Source: Brachynemurus nebulosus
Taxonomy: Eukaryota; Arthropoda; Insecta; Neuroptera; Myrmeleontidae
Assembly: GCA_035578155.1 (NCBI GenBank)
Contig: JAPWDM010000017.1
Span: forward strand, 3,558,001 to 3,622,000
Length of the DNA stretch: 64,000 bases
Direction of reading: 5' to 3'
Shown here: in pieces, positions 37,119 through 49,046 of the stretch
Numbering within the stretch: position 1 is the first letter of the stretch
How the letters are laid out: each line of letters begins with the position of its first letter
Position numbers and translations under genes: made by a program
Notes under the pieces: model-generated
Seen by the model: only the letters and a program-made list of their open reading frames with translations
What the model was told of the DNA's origin: nothing
Database searches by the model: none

Positions 37119-37769
37119 GTGTTCCCACGATAACTCTCGAACGAAACGTCTAACGCTTATGAAATTTTGTGTGCGGACTGGATTCTGAATTGGCTTGGCT
37201 AAGTTCGTTAGCCAGACACGTCGGATGCCCAGAAGTAGGTTTTCTGGCCATTTTTTATCATTCGATCCTATCATAAGGCAGTTCAATTTTTACATCGTTG
37301 AAAAGGAAAAAAAAAATTATGAAGAAAATATTCTTATAATTTTCTTTCTATTTTAAGTATTTTTCGAGAAAATGTAAATTTTCACTTTTATTCTTTCTTT
37401 GTTAGTCTAATAAGTAATTTATATTTATATCTCAGTTCTTTATAAAGTATAAAAATATTTCACTTTTTTATTAAAGAATTTTGTGAGAACAAGTGAAAAC
37501 TATTCACATATATGTGATATAACACACATACATGTATAGAGTTTTGTTTCTCATTTATTGCATTATAATTAGCATGGTTCTATCCCATGTTAAAAAATGT
37601 AAATTAAACAGATTTTCTAAGCTAATGTAATGAAGAATTTTTTTTTTTTTTATTGAATTTTTAAGTAAACAAGAAATTGAAGATTATGTTATGATATAAA
37701 TATTATTAAATATGAAAAAAAACAAAATATGTACAATGTACATATGTATGTACGGAAAAATATTTTGAA

Positions 37770-39297
37770 TCGATTTTGAAAATTTTTCCACTAATAATTA
37801 ATAATGTTAAAAAATTAAACCATTTCAAATGGATTTAAGGTATTTTATGTGAGGTCAAGGTTTTCGGGACCTAAAAAGGCCAGAAATTAATTAACCAATC
37901 GATTTTAAAAATTTTTTCACAGTTAGTAAGTTAAAGTATTTGAATTAATTAATTAAATGATGTCCGCAAGAAGCTTACGGACTGCCATAAGTTATATGAG
38001 ATCCTTAGAACCCTTTTCTTACTGTTAGAGTACGAGACTTGTATGAGTTTCGCCAGGATTTACTGATCCCATAATTGTAAAAAATAAACTAAACGACCAA
38101 TTTTAAAAATTTCTTCACTGTTACAGAGCTAAACTATTTTAGATAGATTTAGAATACATTATGTAAGGTCCGCCAGGGTCCACAGGACCCAAAAGTGTCA
38201 AAAATAAACTAACTGGCCGATTTTGAAAATTTTTTCACTGTTACAGAGCTAAACTATTTTAGATAAATATCGATTACGTTATGTAAGGTCCGCCTCGGTC
38301 CATAGGACCCAAAAGTGTCAAAAATAAACTGCCTGATCGATTTTGAAAATTTTTTCACTGTTACAGAGCTAAACTGTTTTAGATAAATATAGATTCCGTT
38401 ATGTAAGGTCTGCCAGAGTCCATAGGATCCAGAAGTGTCAAAAATAAATTAACTGACCGATTTTGAAAATTTTTTCACTGTTACAGAGCTAAACTATTTT
38501 AGGTAAATATAAATTACGTTATGTAAGGTCCACCAAGGTCCATAGAACCCAAAAGTGTCAAAAATAAACTAACTGACCGATTTTGAAAATTTTTTCACTG
38601 TTACAGAGCTAAACTATTTTAGATAAATATAGATTACGTTATGTAAGGTCTGCCAGGGTCCATGGGATCCAAAAGTGTCAAAAATAAACTAACCGACCGA
38701 TTTTGAAAATTTTTTCACTGTTACAGAGCTAAACTATTTTAGATAAATATAGATTACGTTATGTAAGGTCTGCCAGGGTCCATGGGTCCAAAAGTGTCAA
38801 AAATAAACTAACCGACCGATTTTGAAAATTTTTTCACTGTTGGGGAACTAACTATTTTAGATAGACATACATTACGGTATTTAGGGTCCGCCAGGGTCCA
38901 TGGGACCCAAAAGTGGTAAAAATAAACTAACCGACCGATTTTGAAAATTTTTTCACTCTTACAGAGCTAAACTATTTTAGATAAATATAGATTACGTTAT
39001 GTAAAGTCTGCCAGGGTCCATCGGATCCAAAAGCGTCAAAAATAAACTAGCCGACCGATTTTGAAAATTTTTTCACTGTTGGGGAGCTAAGCTATTTTAG
39101 ATACATATAGATTACGTTATGTAAGGTCTGAAGTGTCAGTAGGACCTAAAAGTGTCAACAATAAAATAACTGACCGATTTTGAAACCTTTTTACTATTAC
39201 CAAGGTAAACTATTTTAGATAGGTACAGGTTGTGTTATCTGAGATCCACAACTGTCCTGCGGATGCAAATGCGGCGTAGAATGCTACACAACGGGTT

Positions 39298-39387
<90 letters not shown>

Positions 39388-39690
39388 TACATAAAGTCCG
39401 CCTAGAATATACGGTCGAGCTGATTTTTTAATGAGGTCCACCGGGATCTTGCAGATCCGAAAACGCCAGTAATAAGCTATCGAACCGATGCTAAAAAATT
39501 TCTCACTGCTAGAGAACTAAATTATTTTAGATGGATACAACTATGCTGCACAAAATTCGTTCGGGTTCTTGGGTCCCCAAAAATACCAAAACTAATTACC
39601 CAACCGATTTTAAAAATTCTTTTTCTCTTAGAAAGCTAAATTATTTTAAATAGGTACAGGTCTTAGATGAGATCCGCCAGTGCCCAAGAT
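37770..39690 (+). repeat. ~120-bp tandem array, about 14 units
   Basis: The unit core is CCGATTTTGAAAATTTTTTC, then ACTGTTACAGAGCTAAACTA, then TTTTAGATAAATA, GTTATGTAAGGTC and AAAAGTGTCAAAAATAAACT. Cores occur near 37775, 37908, 38098, 38218, 38337, 38457, 38577, 38697, 38816, 38936, 39055, 39175, 39486 and 39605. Spacing is a regular 119-120 bp from 38098 to 39175. The middle units are nearly identical and the outer ones diverged, the usual sign of recent internal amplification. One unit is split by a (TA)n tract. Confidence 0.92.
39300..39383. repeat. (TA)n microsatellite inside the 120-bp array
   Basis: About 41 TA units interrupting a tandem unit. Confidence 0.98.
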
Positions 39691-39935
39691 TTGGAAATTC
39701 GCTATGTTATGCAGATGCTGCGACAGGGGTATTTTTCATAAAATCAGGTGTCTTCCTTTTAATTTGCCTAATAATGCAGTTTACGATTTACATAGCTAAT
39801 TGCTTGGAAAAAATCAGAATTCCTATTTTTAATCATATTAATAACAATTACCTACTAATGTAAGAACTAGAAACCATTACTAAGATGAACCAGTCGCCAA
39901 CATTAATTTACATTGACACTAGAATTGTTGCGAAA

Positions 39936-39957
39936 GCAGTTTAAAGCTTTAAACTGC
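39936..39957. repeat. Perfect 22-bp palindrome
   Basis: Perfect inverted symmetry centred on AAGCTT, outer bases GCAGTTTA/TAAACTGC. No loop. Significance unknown. Confidence 0.85.
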
Positions 39958-40086
39958 AGTTAGAAATACAATTTTTTCCGTCACTATAACGGTTATATTG
40001 GAAAATGAATACATCTATATTATGTACTATTTAGGTACCAGTATTTGTCATTCAAAATAAAAAAATTTCATCATCTAAAAGTCATT

Positions 40087-40974
40087 TGATAAGGAACGCA
40101 AGTTCAAAAAATGACGACAAACCCGCTAAATAAAAATGATAAAAATCACCACATAAAAAATTCAAAAACAAAAAAATAAAATTAAAAATCAATAAAAGTC
40201 AAGTTTGACTAGTTTCGACCGAATTAACAGTCATTTTCAAAAGTAAGCAGACCCAAAATCGTAGTCAGAAAAATAACATTTAAGAAAACGTTTAAAAATT
40301 GTAAAGGTAAAAAGTTTTTGTATAGGGTGTGAAAAAACAGAATCAGAATATATCCACATAGTTACAAAAATTCGGTGGTTAATTAAAATTAAAATTAGAT
40401 TAGATACACGTTAAATTTTTAGGGAGATTTGAAGACAAAGAAAATTCAAAAAACCACGCCCAAACATCAGACAGAAATTATCGAAAGAGCAATAAAATGG
40501 ATAAATTTATAGAATACATTTTAAATAAAATGCGAAAAAACGTTAGACAATAAATGAAAAGTTAAAATTTAGTAAGAAAACACTGGCAAAATCACAGCTT
40601 GAAAATCAAATATCACAACGTAACACAAAACTTGTAGTAAAAATCAACCTTATGAAAATTGTGAACAACGGATGCAATTGGACAGAGCAATGATCAATAA
40701 GCAAATGACCACCGACGAACATGTACTTAGACTGAAACTTGTGACGAAACTCAAAAACGATCGCGCATGAGTTGAACAATACGCAGTGACGTATTGAAAT
40801 AATATAGTTGAGATGTTTCGTGTCAATAATGTGCTGAGCTATGGCAGAATGATTCCTAGTGTTTTATTGATTTTTAATTTTATTTCTTTGTGTTTTTGAA
40901 TTTTTTATGTAGTGATTTTTATCACTTGTATTTTGCGGGTTTGTCGTCATTTTTTGAACTTTCGCTCCTTATCA
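40087..40974. mobile_element. 888-bp element with ~115-bp TIRs
   Basis: Left arm 40087-40200 (TGATAAGGAACGCAAGTTCA..) and right arm 40862-40974 (..TGAACTTTCGCTCCTTATCA) are reverse complements with a handful of mismatches, sharing ATGACGACAAACCCGC and ATAAAAATCAC. No transposase or clear target duplication. Probably a MITE of unknown superfamily. Confidence 0.8.
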
Positions 40975-41741
40975 TTGTAATTTTACCGCAGTTGGTTTTG
41001 ATTTGTTTAATTAAAAGTTATTTTGTAACAAAATTAGAAAAATGTCACTAATTATTTGTAAACCCAGAGTTACACTAAATTAAATTCGTGTTTACCTTAG
41101 CTAAAATTTAAGCGTTCCGGGAACTTTATTCAAATTCTACAAACACTAACTTTCAGACTATTAACTACTATATCTAATATCAACTGAATACTATCACGAG
41201 TGGAGTAACAGCCGCAAACTTTCAGGATGGGTGACAATGAACAAACCAGAATGATGTGCGCACAGTACCTTAATATTTATCACTGAAATGAAACTGGAGG
41301 AATATTGGGCCAGTAACGGATACTGGTGCTCTTACCTTATATAGCTTTTAGAAAATGGTAACTTCTTCCTATTCTTTAATAAAATACAAGACTTCAAATT
41401 AAATTTAGATATCGCATTAAATGGATACTGTACTTTTTCAAACCGCAGTGCACACTTAACGATTTATACTATTATAATTTTATTTAAAAAAAATAAAAAT
41501 AAAAAATTCTATGTACTATGTACTATAACTGCAATTAGATTTTTTTTTACTTCATATTCTTTCAAGTAGATTACAATATTGACTGAATGACTGCCTTGTT
41601 GCATATTCAAGTATCTATTTTTCCCATTTTTCATCCATTTTTTACTCTTTTCATTTTTCAAGATTTTGTTTTACATTATAAAAACATTTCCGAACGTATA
41701 TTTTTTTACTGTGTACAGTTGAAGCTAAGTTCAATCCTTAT
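40975..41741. other. Gene-free stretch
   Basis: No supported feature. Confidence 0.5.
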
Positions 41742-44700
41742 CTTACGAGGAAAGGGCAAGAAGTCGAAAATTCAAAAAAATCTGAAACTTTGTCAGTATA
41801 TAGAAAGTGGCTAACTAATAACATAAAAAATATCAGTTGCTGCTAAAAAACGTTTTTAAGGGGTCAAACATCCCCTCAAAGTTGGAACTCAAAAATTTAA
41901 AAATCGATGAAATTTTGTTTATACGTACCCTTTTGTATCTACAAATTTTTAGGGGTTGAAACCACCCCTTCATATGTGTACCTAAAAATTTAAAAATTGT
42001 TGATATTTCGTTTATAAGTCCTATACAGAGCTCTAATAATAAATATAACATTATTTTTTGCATCAACAAATTTTTAGAGGTTGAAGCCACCCCTTCATAT
42101 GTGTGTATAAAAATTTAAAAATTGATGATATTTCGTTTATAGATACTATATAGAGATCTAATAATAAAAATAACATTATTTTTTGCATCTACAAATTTTT
42201 AGGGGTTGAAACCACCCCTTCATATGTGTACTTGAAAATTTAAAAATTGATGATATTTTGTTTCTACACATTATACGAAATTCTAATAATAAATATAACA
42301 CTATTTTTTGCGTCCACACATTTTTAAGGGGTGTAACCACCCCTTCAAATGTGTGCTTAGAAAATTTAAAATTGACGAAATATTATTTATATATATTATA
42401 AAGAATTTTAGTAAGAAATATAATATTATTTTTTATACCTACACATTTTTAAGGGGGTGAAAACACCCCTTCAGCTGTCAAAAGTTTAAAAATTCCGAGA
42501 TTTTATTCACATAATATTATCACAAAAATGGATTAATAAAAAATGGAAAAATATCATAAAAATGGATTAATAATTTTTTTTTTGCTTCCATACATTTATA
42601 TCGTTTCCAAATATCGTTTCCAAAGTGGAAAGTAGAAGCAAAAGTTGACGAAATTTTGTTTACATGTACTACACTGTAGTCTAACATACACTATTTAAAA
42701 GCTATCTGTATTGCTAATTTTACACATTATTATTATATTTATTGTAAAATTGTTGTGTTTGTTGTATATGTAAACAAAATTTTGTCAGCCTTGAAATTTT
42801 TAGTTTACAACTACGAGGGGGTGTTTTACTCCCTAGAACTGTGTGAAAGAATATATTTATAATGTATTTATCGATAGGTCTCTATGTAATACTTATATGT
42901 AAACACAATATCGCCAATTTTCAAATTTTTATTAAATACGCACTTGAAGGCGTGGTTTGAAAATTTGTGGATGCAAAAACTAATGTTATATTTATTACTA
43001 GAGAGAGTTCTGTATAATTTATGTAAGCAAAATATCATAAATTTATAAATTTTTAAGTACACATATTAAGAGGCAGTTTCAACCCCTAAAAATTTATAGA
43101 TGTAAAAAATAATGTTATATTTATTATTAGAGCGCTGTATAGTATATATAAACAAAATATCATCAATTTATAAATTTTTTAGTACACATTTGAAGAGGTG
43201 GTTTCAACAAAATTTGTAGATGAAAAAAATAATATTATATTTATTATTAGAACCCTGTATAGTATATATAAACAAAATATCACCAATTTTTAAATTTTTA
43301 AGTACACAGTTGAGGGGTGGTTTCAACCCTTAAAAATGTGTCAATGCAAAAAATAATGTTATATTTTTTACTAGAACTTTTTAAGTTAGGGGAGAGGTGT
43401 GTCAGTAGTAACAAAAAAAATATACAAGCTAGTACTTTGTATCTATCAGTCACAGAGAAATAAATTTTTGGTACAAGATACGGACATATTTTAGGTTTTG
43501 AATGAGCTACACAAAAATATTCTATGTTGGTCCATAATTAAAATAACTGCATTTTTATGGACCAAAGTGTAATGTTACAATCGTCACCATCAGAGGATCA
43601 ATTGTTGTAGGGCTTAGGTTCAATTGTAAGTATTGTAACACTCATTATTTAGCTGAATTTCCATGTTAGTTACTATAACTAATTTATTTTTCAAAATTCT
43701 TCCCCACATTTTGAGTGAGTAAGGTGACAAATACCACAGTCTCTGGCAACAGGTCTGATTTTTTTTCCTATTACTCTTTTAACGGTATTCAGGTATACAT
43801 GACAGTACAGTTCCTATCTTAGTTATTCGTTTTGCTTTATATAGCATTTTTTATTCTGAAAACCGCATGAATTAGATTAGGGACTGATCCAACAGGCAAA
43901 ACTGATCGTAGTAGCATTGAATCGAACGCAACCGCAACCAAAAATCGATATATAAAACCAGCAGATTTTGCCACATATAACTATTAATGGAAGGTAATTT
44001 CCCTTTTTTTTAAAACTATTAATCAAAACCGTTACCTTTATCATTCGATTCATATCTGAAATATAAAATTTAATTTTATTCAACTTTAATTTTTATAACA
44101 ATACAAAGCAATATTTAGAAAATTAATTATGTAAACTAAAAAAGGTTTTATTAGCTACAAAATTTAAAATTAATCCTCAAAAATCAAAACTCTGAAAAAC
44201 CGTAAAAGTTTTTAAACTTTATTTAAAACCCTATACTGACTCTCGGCTCAATGTGCTTAGTTCCTTAAATTTAAAATACTAAAAAGAAAAATTGTGGATA
44301 TATAAAAGTACTGTAATGTGTCAATTGTTATGTGTTACAATTGACACAATTGAATTTGTTACAATTGTTGCAGTGCTGTTTAATATTATAAAAAAATTTG
44401 TAAAATATTAACTATGATTAAAAAAGCGAGTCTACCTATCTGATAATATTATTTGATTGCCTGCTTTTTCAATAAAATCACTTTTCCTCTAATTGATAGG
44501 GTATTTACTTCAAAAATCAAAAAATTGTCAACAAACTCAAAATTTACGATTAGCTTATATAAACAAATTTGATATTGCTGAGAGAAAACAGAAAAATGAT
44601 ATTAACTGAAAGTTTTGTCAGTAAAGCACAACTTCAGGAGACACCTTATGATGCTTAATACTTTTCAATAGGATTGATAGATGTCTCGCAAATTTCAAAG

Positions 44701-44926
44701 TTACAATTGACTCACTGTTACTACTGACACACCTCTCCCCTACCTATAAAAAAAATTTCATCTATTTTTAAATTTTTGAATTCCAACTTTGAGGGGATGT
44801 TTCACCCCTTAAAAACGTTTTTAGCAGCAACTGATATTTTTTATGTTATTAGGTAGCCACCCTCTATATACTGACAAAGTTTCAGATTTTTTTGAATTTT
44901 CGACTTCTTGCCCTTTCCTTGTTAGA
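41742..44926. mobile_element. 3.2-kb foldback transposon with tandem-repeat arms
   Basis: Outer TIRs are 41748-41900 and 44765-44921. Both start AGGAAAGGGCAAGAAGTCGA (right end inverted) and agree over about 150 bp, including AATATCAGTTGCTGCTAAAA. Inside the left TIR lie about five diverged direct units of ~120 bp (41936-42480) built on TTTTTAGGGGTTGAAACCAC, then CCCTTCATATGTGTAC. After a central ~300 bp the same unit reappears inverted (42790-43380). This arrangement, long inverted arms made of short tandem repeats, is the classical foldback pattern. The interior of the right arm is interrupted by a separate 1.35-kb insertion (43389-44740). No transposase ORF. Boundaries beyond AGGAAAGG are uncertain by several bases. 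Confidence 0.8.
43389..44740. mobile_element. 1352-bp TA-inserted MITE nested in the foldback transposon
   Basis: The left end begins GGGGAGAGGTGTGTCAGTAG (the TIR continues four more bases) and the right end (44717-44740) is its exact complement, a perfect 24-bp TIR. It is bounded by TA at 43387-43388 and 44741-44742, as in the Tc1/mariner/pogo superfamily. The flanks on either side rejoin into one foldback unit (..AGAACTTTTTAAGT and CCTATAAAAAAAATTTCATC). There is no transposase ORF, so it is non-autonomous. An internal hairpin-like segment near 44317-44350 repeats ACAATTGACAC in both orientations. Confidence 0.88.
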
Positions 44927-45059
44927 AATATTTTTTGTTTCAACATTTTTTGATGAATCTGTTTTCTATGATGAGCAGATAGCTGATGAATAAGACAGCT
45001 TAATTTTTACAGATTTTTTATAAAAAACAAATATTATTAATAAAAAATGCAAAAGAAAT

Positions 45060-45256
45060 TGAATCTTCAAAATATTAGTCATTACTTTTATGACCTTTCA
45101 CCACCTATCAGGCAGCATTCGGATGTTATCCCTACGGAAAGTAGTTGGTTTCGAAACGAATATATCAACAAATTTTCGAATTTCTTCAACATGTTGGAAA
45201 CTTTTGCCTATTAAGCTATTTTGCATCGACCGAAAAAGATGAAAATCGATAGAAAA
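45060..45256 (-). pseudogene. mariner transposase C-terminal fragment
   Basis: On the minus strand the frame contains DFHLFRSMQ, then GKSF, then VSKPTTFRRD and IRMLPDRW. These align with the end of mariner (DD34D) transposases, whose usual text is SDYHLFRSMQ..L.GK.F....FASKP..FYR.GI..LP.RW. The aspartate of the DFHLF block (codon at 45247-45245) corresponds to the third catalytic residue. A stop follows RW where the intact protein has a few more residues, and homologous sequence KVI continues beyond it. The N-terminal DNA-binding part and the first two catalytic aspartates are missing. Relic of cut-and-paste transposition. It lies just outside the foldback element and is unrelated to it. Confidence 0.8.
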
Positions 45257-45265
45257 CTCACTGCC

Positions 45266-46700
45266 CATCTTATTATTATTAATTATTTTACCTCTCACTG
45301 TACCTACTGATACAGCGAAACGTTGTCGTTAATATACTTTTTAAAATTTATACATCGAACAATTGTAGTAAGTACGTCTTATTGAATTATTGATGGAAAC
45401 AAAAAAAGGAAACTGCAGAGGGAATAATGTTGAATAAATTATGCATTAAATAAAAAAATTTAAATATTTTTCTATTTGTAATAAAAATTTTTCTTAACAT
45501 TTAAATCTTATAAAATATTATCATTCAAAAATAAATTGTATTGATTTCCGGAAAATTATTTTCATTGTCATTCAATTATTATTTAAATGGATAATGTACT
45601 AAACATCATTTTATTAAAAAAAATATCTGGATTATCCAAAGACAGTCCTTTAAAAATATATTTAAAAGTTTAGTCAGTGGCGCCACTAAACTTAAATTGC
45701 ACTCTCATAAATTTCCTGGTACATATTGAAAAAAAATCCCCTTTTTAAACAAAATAAATCTTAAAGATAATATAAAAAACAACTACAACAAATCGTAAAT
45801 CAAAATTGCACAATATGACTATTACATGTACTAAATCATTCGCTTCGATTGCTGAACGTTTTTTGGGCATATTTTCCCGTTTCCGCATAGTCGAACGTAT
45901 TTTTTGTCCAATTTTCAAATGCTTTCCGAATTTGCCTTCACCAAAGACAAAAAAGTAAAGCAAAAAGCTTTAAAATATGAAGTAGCTTGTATATATGTAC
46001 ATAAATTTAGCTAATATATTTTCCCTCATCGCCTTCAAGAACAAAAGAAAAAGAACTAAAGTGAATATTTTTTAGTCATGAAAATAGATTTACTTAATTC
46101 TAAATATTTCACATACGTATGTTTTCGTACATATTCGTACATATTTACCCCTATATACAATTATTTATGTATATTTTTATAGTGTATGTTTTTAAGAAAT
46201 TTCTAAAATTGTATTTAATAATACATATGCATACATTATACCTACATCACAGATATGTATGTTATACCAATTTTTTTGGCGAGCTACTTTTCACCAGCTT
46301 CTTCAGGTTCTATATTTCAGTAACTTTGTATCTATATCTATTAATATTAACCGTGCTGTCCACTTGTACGTAATACCTATTACATACCTTGTACGTAAGG
46401 CCCACCTATTACAACTGCCTGAAATAGTACATTTATTTTTTTTTTTTAAATTAATTGGGGGATTCTAATTACTTTAAGAATAACTTGAACTTGAAAATAC
46501 TTTAAGAATAACTTGAACTTATATATCAAAATATTTTGTTATTTTTACACGTTCAAAAAAGTTTCGAAAATCCTTGAATCCCGCTTGACTGCGTGACTCT
46601 TATTGAAAACAACAATAAAAAAAATTACCTAAGTCATTATTTTTAATTTTTAATTTTTTTATCATATTTTTCGTATAAGTCAAGTACTAGGTGTTTGAAT
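45266..46700. other. AT-rich gene-free stretch
   Basis: Contains a 25-bp tandem doublet (CTTTAAGAATAACTTGAACT) at 46473-46520. No genes. Confidence 0.5.
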
Positions 46701-46858
46701 ATATTAAGTCGAAATAAATAAATATTAAATCTAAGAGCTCTTCTTAGAATTCCGAATCTCCTTGCAACCTCTCTTTGATTGCCATGTCGAGTGACATAGC
46801 TTAAGGCTGATGCCAATGCTTCCTCAGACCACAACGCTCTCTTCCTTTTATCAGCCAT
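46700..46858 (-). pseudogene. Psq/CENP-B-type helix-turn-helix fragment
   Basis: From ATG at 46858 the minus strand encodes MADKRKRALWSEEALASAL, then REVARRFGI and RRALR. This matches the ~45-residue Psq helix-turn-helix (KR.WSEE.L..AL.AV..G....EAAR.FGIPR.TL.R) found at the N-terminus of pogo/Tigger/jerky transposases and of Pipsqueak-type regulators. The usual proline after FGI is leucine. After RRALR the frame runs into unrelated AT-rich sequence with no donor splice site at the expected place, so I read it as a transposon relic. It could instead be a first exon if a splice site lies where I cannot see it. A 15-codon leader upstream of this ATG is open but looks non-coding. Confidence 0.6.
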
Positions 46859-46903
46859 ACTTCCAGACACTACGGAATAAAAATAAAAATTCGACCAAAC
46901 CAA

Positions 46904-47527
46904 CTAAAACTGATCTGGCATCATTAAACAAATGCAACAAATAAATCAAAATTAAATGTACTTAGTTTTTTGTCCTTTTTCCTTTTTGTTATTTTTATAT
47001 TAGAGTAACTATAGTAATTTAAGGTTGTGCGTCTAATTTTGCTTCATTTGTTAATGACTTCAGACCTGTTTTAATTGATTTGACTTTGTAGTGTTTGATT
47101 TTAATTGTGTTGGTAATAAAGCCCAAACAAAATTTGCATGGGCCTTATTATCAACATGTCAATATTTATGCTTATATACATTTTATATAAATACTTTAGA
47201 AATAAACTAAATTAATTGATGTAAAACTTAAAGAATATTAATTTTTTTCAATTTTGATAACAATTTGAAAGAAACATACCTTTCAAAAATCATTAATATA
47301 ACACTCACAATGTGCACAATTTTTATATCAACGAACGAAAATGTAACCTCTAAATTTGTTTGTTAAGATATGAAATGAGTTTGTTACTCTGAGTAGCTCA
47401 ACTTTTGTATCTGGTTTTGAAACGATTGAAAGTTCATTTTAAACTTGTTGATAAGTTAGAGAACTTTTCTTGGTAAGAAATATAGCTAATGGGCCTTATT
47501 ACCCGCTGGGCCTTAAATGCCTTAGGT
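46904..47527. other. Gene-free stretch
   Basis: Two copies of TGGGCCTTATTA (near 47140 and 47491) sit around unremarkable AT-rich DNA. Nothing codes. Confidence 0.45.
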
Positions 47528-48966
47528 ACTTATTTATAAAATAGAAATTTTGGATTTTTTTGGAAAGAAAAAATACCTTCATAAAAGCCTTCCAGTTTAC
47601 TATTTAAGTTCCTTTTTTAATATTTAAAAATACAACACAAAGGAAATTGGCGGATAAGCATGGGTAGGAATGCCCTCGTAGGAATTGTGTTGGCTTTTTC
47701 CCTGCTAACTACTATCGGCACCAAATTGAAATTTACTGAGATTCAGCCCTTAAAAACTGAAAACCTTTTTTTAAAGCCCCGATCAACCGGACACTCATTA
47801 TCACTTTTGAAACCACCAAAATGACAAATCGCTTGTGGACTTTCAATTACATTTCGCTTGTAGACATTCAATACCGAAGATGAAAGGAAAAATTCGACTT
47901 CCGTGATGGGGCTCCGCTGCTCACGGCGTTTTTTTTATATCTATGTAAAGAAATTAGAAAATCAACTAGTCATTATAATATGTACAATATTGTACATGTA
48001 TCTATGGCTAAATAAATTACTTGTTATTTTCCATTAATAATTTAAACAGTAAATAAAGAAAATGTAAAATACCAATTTCATGTAATAAAAAATTTATGTG
48101 AAATATCCCAACAAACAATTCAAACCGTTTTTTGATTACTTTTTGTGACCAAATTCACTAGAATCGAACCAAATCGAATAAAGAAAATATCTGTCTGTGT
48201 CAGCTAATTTAATATTTAATAATTCAAATGAAAAAATTTACTTATTCCGTAGAAATTAATAATAACTTTCGTACGAATTCCTTTTTTCTTATACTTATAC
48301 TGTATCTGTTAAAACTACATCGTTTAAAAGTATAAGAATTTGACGGAGCTCTGACCGTGTTTATTGCAACTCCACCAGATGATTCTTTGGGAGAACCTAA
48401 ATTAATGGTAAGTATACCCTAAATTACCCTAGACCGACTTTGTGAATTCCGTTAAATTATATTTTTAATTAATTTTTATAAGTAGCTCAAATCAGAGGGT
48501 TACTTACCTTACAATTGATTATCTGAAAATTATACATTTTGTATAAAATTGTGCATATTTTACAAAAAAACGCCGTGAGCGGCGGAGCGACATGACGGAA
48601 GTCGAATTTTTCCTTTGATCTTCGGTATTGAGTGTCTACAAGCGAAATGTAATTGAAAGTCCACAAGCGATTCCTCATATTGGTGGTTTCAAAACTGATG
48701 ATGAGTGTCCGGTTGATCGGGGCTTTAAAAAAAAGTTTTAAGTTTTTAAGGGCTGAATCTCAGTAAATTTCAATTTTGCGCGATAGCAGTTAGCAGGGAA
48801 AAAGCCAACACAATTCGTACGAGGGCATTCCTACCCATGCTTATCCGCCAATTTCCTTTATGTTTTATTTTTAAATATTAAAAAAGGAACTTAAATAGTA
48901 AACTGGAAGGCTTTTATGAAGATATTTTTTCTTTCCAAAAAAATCCAAAATTTCTATTTTATAAGT
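47528..48966. mobile_element. 1.44-kb element with ~400-bp inverted arms (copies 2 and 3 of the ~375-bp repeat)
   Basis: Left arm 47528-47937 and right arm 48564-48966 are near-complete reverse complements. They share the outer flank TATAAAATAGAAATTTTGG and the inner boundary CTCACGGCG plus T-run. The ~625-bp centre is unique. Since the repeat also occurs alone at 46-419 with the same inner boundary, the structure may be a composite formed by two inverted insertions, or a foldback transposon of which 46-419 is one arm. The shared outer flank favours a single element. No target duplication or ORF is clear. Confidence 0.75.
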
Positions 48967-49046
48967 AATAAAAATCCAAAATTCCTAATTTATAAATAAA
49001 CAGTGACATGAATAACATTTTTAAATTACTTAATATTTATGCATTA

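Larger units (their letters stand above)
36912..39735 (+). mobile_element. GCGA family, copy 4 (complete, expanded array)
   Basis: Starts TTTTTAGCGAATTTCG and ends GGAAATTCGCTATGTTATGC followed by AGATGCTGCGACAGGGGTATTT-type sequence. Same block order as copy 1: left block with GGGACTATGGCAGAAATCTG, (TA)n at 37041-37113, right block with CGTCGGATGCCCAGAAGTAG, then a long array of ~120-bp units (37770-39690) with a second (TA)n at 39301-39383 inside one unit, then the end block. At 2.8 kb it is more than twice copy 1, almost entirely from array growth. No ORF other than frames running through TA repeats. Confidence 0.8.

Noticed and set aside
37770..39690. The regular 120-bp array as a possible CRISPR array
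   Set aside because: The whole 120-bp unit is repeated with no unique spacers, and the DNA is clearly eukaryotic.
45661..45690. CAGTGGCGCCAC as a hAT end (also 51973 and 58412)
   Set aside because: Short motif only; no partner ends or duplications to support an element.
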